Assembly: GCA_963787285.1 (NCBI GenBank)
Contig: CAWBCM010000009.1
Span: forward strand, 62,001 to 126,000
DNA: 64,000 nucleotides
Direction of reading: 5' to 3'
From: JAHEJN01 sp963787285
GTDB lineage: Bacteria > Actinomycetota > Acidimicrobiia > Acidimicrobiales > JAHEJN01
The first letter of the stretch is position 1. Each line of letters begins with the position of its first letter. Shown here in pieces: positions 61,548 through 64,000 of the stretch. Position numbers and translations under genes: made by a program. Below the pieces are notes generated by a model that searched no databases, was not told where the DNA came from, and worked only from the letters and a program-made list of their open reading frames with translations.

Positions 61548-64000
61548 TCAGTCCGGGAGTCGGTACGCGGTGGCGGCCGGTTTCATCGGCCGGGCGTACC
61601 AGAGCGGCCGGCGCAGGCCGTGCTCCTTCGCCGTGGGGTCACCGGACCCGGCGGGACGGGTTTTGGTGAGCCAGTCGAGATAGGCCTCGCGTGACTTGTC
61701 GGTGTCGACCACGACGTCGCCGTACGCGTCGCCCGGCTGGGCCGGCGTCACATGCACCCGCTGGTGCCAGCACTGCATCCCCGAGACCGGATCGGGCTGA
61801 ACGGAGAACGTGGCGTTCTGGTGCACGCCGGTGTCGGTCCACCAGATACGACCGGTGTCGGGATCGTCCGACGCGTAGGGCTCCATGCCGTGCTCACGCT
61901 CGAGCTTCCACGTGCTGCCGTCGTTGGTGATCTTGGCCTTCCCCGCCGCCCACGAGCGAGCCTCGCCCTCCTCCAACCGCCAGCGGCCCATGTGATGGGA
62001 GACGGCCACGATGCCGGGACGGATGCCCTCGGTGCGCCAGGCACTGATGACGAAGTGGCCGATCCGGGTCGAGATCCGGACCAGGCCGTTCTCCTCGATA
62101 CCGAGCTTCTCGGCGTCTTCGGGGTGGATCCACATGGGATGCCGGTGGCTGATCTCGTTGAGCCACTTCGAGTTCGCCGACCGGGTGTGGATCAGGGTCG
62201 GGATGCGAAACGTCGGGAGGAGGATGCGTTCGGTCCCGGCGAGGTCGAGGTCTTCCCAGTGCACATGCGACGGAATCCACTTCGGGGTGGCGACGTCCTT
62301 CCATCCCCAGTCGGCCAACGTCGACGAGTAGAACTCGAGCTTCTTCGACGGCGTGGGGAAGCCCTCTCGGGCCACACCGTCGATGTCGACGGCCGGTGAC
62401 CCGTCGCCGAGGGGGGCGAGGGTGATGTCGTCGAGCCCATCGAGATCACCCGACCATGTACCCGCCGTGCCCGGCTTTCGGTACACGCCGCTCTCGTCCT
62501 TGACCGTCCCGGCGAGGGTGGTGTCGTCGACCACGTGCTCGTAGGGCTCGTACGGGTCGCCCGGAACGGCGAACGCCGAGCGATCACGCATGAACTCGAG
62601 CGGGGTCTGGTCGACCGCAGCCGCAGCCTCGGCCAGGCCGGGGACCTTCTCCGCGAACATCTTGCCGTAGTACTCGTCGATCGTCAGCGGCTTGCCCGGG
62701 TACTGCTCGCTCTCGAACCACTTGCGGATGCCCATCGACCCGTCGGGGTCGATCTTCCACGACAGGTCGATCCAGAACTCGTTCTCCTCCCACACCTCGC
62801 CGGGGTTGTAGTCGTAGCTGCGGGCATCGGGGCCGAGATCGCCGGTGCCGCCGTTCTGGCGGTCCTTGATCTCGGCGTAGCGCCGGAACACCGACTGGCG
62901 GAACGAGATCCACCGACCGGCGTGGGTCTCGTAGCTGGTGATGTCGTGGCGCTCGGCCGACACACCCATCGGCAGCACGTAGTCGGCGAACCATGCCGTC
63001 TCGCACCACGTCGGGGTGAGCGCCACGTGACAGGCCACCTTCGACTCGTCCTTCAGCGCCTCCATCCAGGTGAAGCCGTCGGGGTTGGTCCAGATGGGGT
63101 TGTAGACCCTGCTGAAGTAGACCTCGAGCTTGCCTCTTCCCTCCTTGAGGAAGTGCGGCAGCAGGATCGACATCTCGTGGTACGCGAGCGGGTACTCCTT
63201 GGGCCACTCGAGCTCGTTCCAGGTGTCGAGACCCGGCGCCCCGATCGGGTCGCCCGGCTTGAACTTGTTCATGCCGTTGCCCGCGGTACCTCCCTTGGTG
63301 GCCACCGAACCGGTGAGCACGTTGAGGAAGAACAGACAGCGGGCCACCTGCCAGCCGCCGAGGTTGCCCGCGCCGGCGGCTCGCCAGTTGTGACTGGCGA
63401 ACTTGGTGGGATGGTCGCCGATGAGGGCGGCGATCTCGCGAATCGTGTCGGCCGCAATCCCGGTCTTCTGCTCGGCCGCTTCGGGGGTGTACTCGGCGTA
63501 TTCGTCGAGGATGGCCGGGCGCACCGACTCCCACTCGACGGGCAGATCGGGCCGGGTCTCGCGCGAGGTAGGTGTCCCAGTTGGTCCACCGCCGGAAGAA
63601 CTCGGCGTTCCAGGTCTCGTCGGCCACCAGGATGCGGGCGATGGCCAGCAGCAGGAACGGCTCGGTGCCGGGCCAGGTGGGCAGCCAGTAGTCGGCCTTG
63701 GCGCCGGTGTTCGAGAGCCGGGGGTCGACGCAGATGATCTTGGCCCCCTTCTTCTGGGCCTCCATGATGCGCTGGGCGTGCGGGTTGAAGTAGTGGCCGG
63801 CCTCGAGGTGAGCCGAGATCAGGAAGATGACCTCGGCGTTGGCGAAGTCCGACGACGGGCGGTCGTGGCCCATCCACGACTGGTAGCCGATGCGGGCGTT
63901 CGACGAGCAGATGTTGGTGTGGCTGTTGTGGCCGTCGACGCCCCAGGCCTTCAGGACCCGCTCGGTGTAGCCGTCCTCGCCCGGTCGCCCGACGTGGTAC
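61548..64000 (-). CDS. molybdopterin-dependent oxidoreductase (DMSO-reductase superfamily), 5' truncated; one frame break as read
   Basis: More than 815 residues of a large Mo/W-bisPGD catalytic subunit whose N-terminus lies beyond the window. Seen: SNARIGYQSWMGHDRPSSDFANAEVIFLISAHLEAGHYFNPHAQRIMEAQKKGAKIICVDPRLSNTGAKADYWLPTWPGTEPFLLLAIARIL, CLFFLNVLTGSVATKGGTAGNGMNKF, TWCETAWFADYVLPMGVSAERHDI, and the C-terminal molydopterin-binding barrel with HPMWIHPEDAEKLGIEENGLVRISTRIGHFVISAWRTEGIRPGIV. The frame breaks near 63550. The N-terminal iron-sulfur motif and Mo ligand lie outside, so nitrate, sulfite, polysulfide or other substrate cannot be told. It ends 20 bp from the convergent repressor gene. 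Confidence 0.87.

Overview
The window is high-GC DNA (roughly two thirds G+C by eye) from an actinomycete-grade bacterium. The likeliest source is a member of the Acidimicrobiia, for example an Ilumatobacter-like aquatic lineage. Clues are a mycothiol-type DinB/maleylpyruvate-isomerase protein, an F420/deazaflavin-type nitroreductase, a DUF6226 protein, the N-terminal GWW-x-ASDG-x-WYPPE motif of a repeat protein, and a light-driven sodium-pump rhodopsin. This assignment is inference; no rRNA gene is present. Two tRNA genes (Val-GAC and Cys-GCA) lie at 10.9 and 12.5 kb.

0-16 kb holds mostly single genes: an aquaporin fragment, an alpha/beta hydrolase, NDH-2, an SLC12-type cation-chloride cotransporter homologue, the NDQ rhodopsin, a repeat-rich membrane protein, xylulokinase and acetoacetyl-CoA synthetase. 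16-24 kb holds a TauE transporter, an ECF cobalt/nickel transporter (cbiMQO) with a Fur-family regulator and two identical-type palindromes in front of cbiM, then a dormancy-like group (phosphoribosyltransferase-hydrolase fusion, CBS protein, flavodoxin) whose intergenic regions carry DosR-box-like palindromes, a cation exchanger and an acyltransferase.

26-52.7 kb is a catabolic region. A translationally coupled amidohydrolase / alpha-beta hydrolase / FAH trio (26.1-29.1 kb, plus strand) faces an approximately 18-kb run of co-directional minus-strand genes (46.97 down to 29.09 kb): Dabb protein, PAS-GAF histidine kinase, NarL-type regulator, a branched-chain-amino-acid-type ABC transporter (LivHM-SBP-LivGF), a Gfo/Idh oxidoreductase, TIM-barrel isomerases including xylose isomerase, a Tm-1-like/PEP-hydrolase-like pair, a cupin, an enolase-superfamily dehydratase, a VOC protein and a D-2-hydroxyacid dehydrogenase. 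A second FAH / hydrolase / amidohydrolase trio (47.8-50.8 kb) follows a GntR regulator, a TTGACA-N17-TAGCTT promoter and a perfect 11+11 operator. A divergent proline-racemase-like gene and an enoyl-CoA hydratase follow it.

52.7-64 kb carries secreted lipoproteins (a chagasin-like I42 protein and a GH5-like glycosidase), then a reactive-sulfur module resembling the staphylococcal cst system: a CstB-like persulfide dioxygenase-rhodanese, rhodanese-DUF2892, beta-carbonic anhydrase, a SulP transporter and a CsoR/CstR-family repressor with a single cysteine. Two 16-bp operators with the same core overlap or abut their promoters. A large molybdopterin oxidoreductase runs off the right edge.

About 30 single-base frame breaks occur, most of them between 32 and 45 kb. 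They look like homopolymer or assembly errors, because the protein sequence resumes intact in the next frame. The affected genes are annotated across the breaks.
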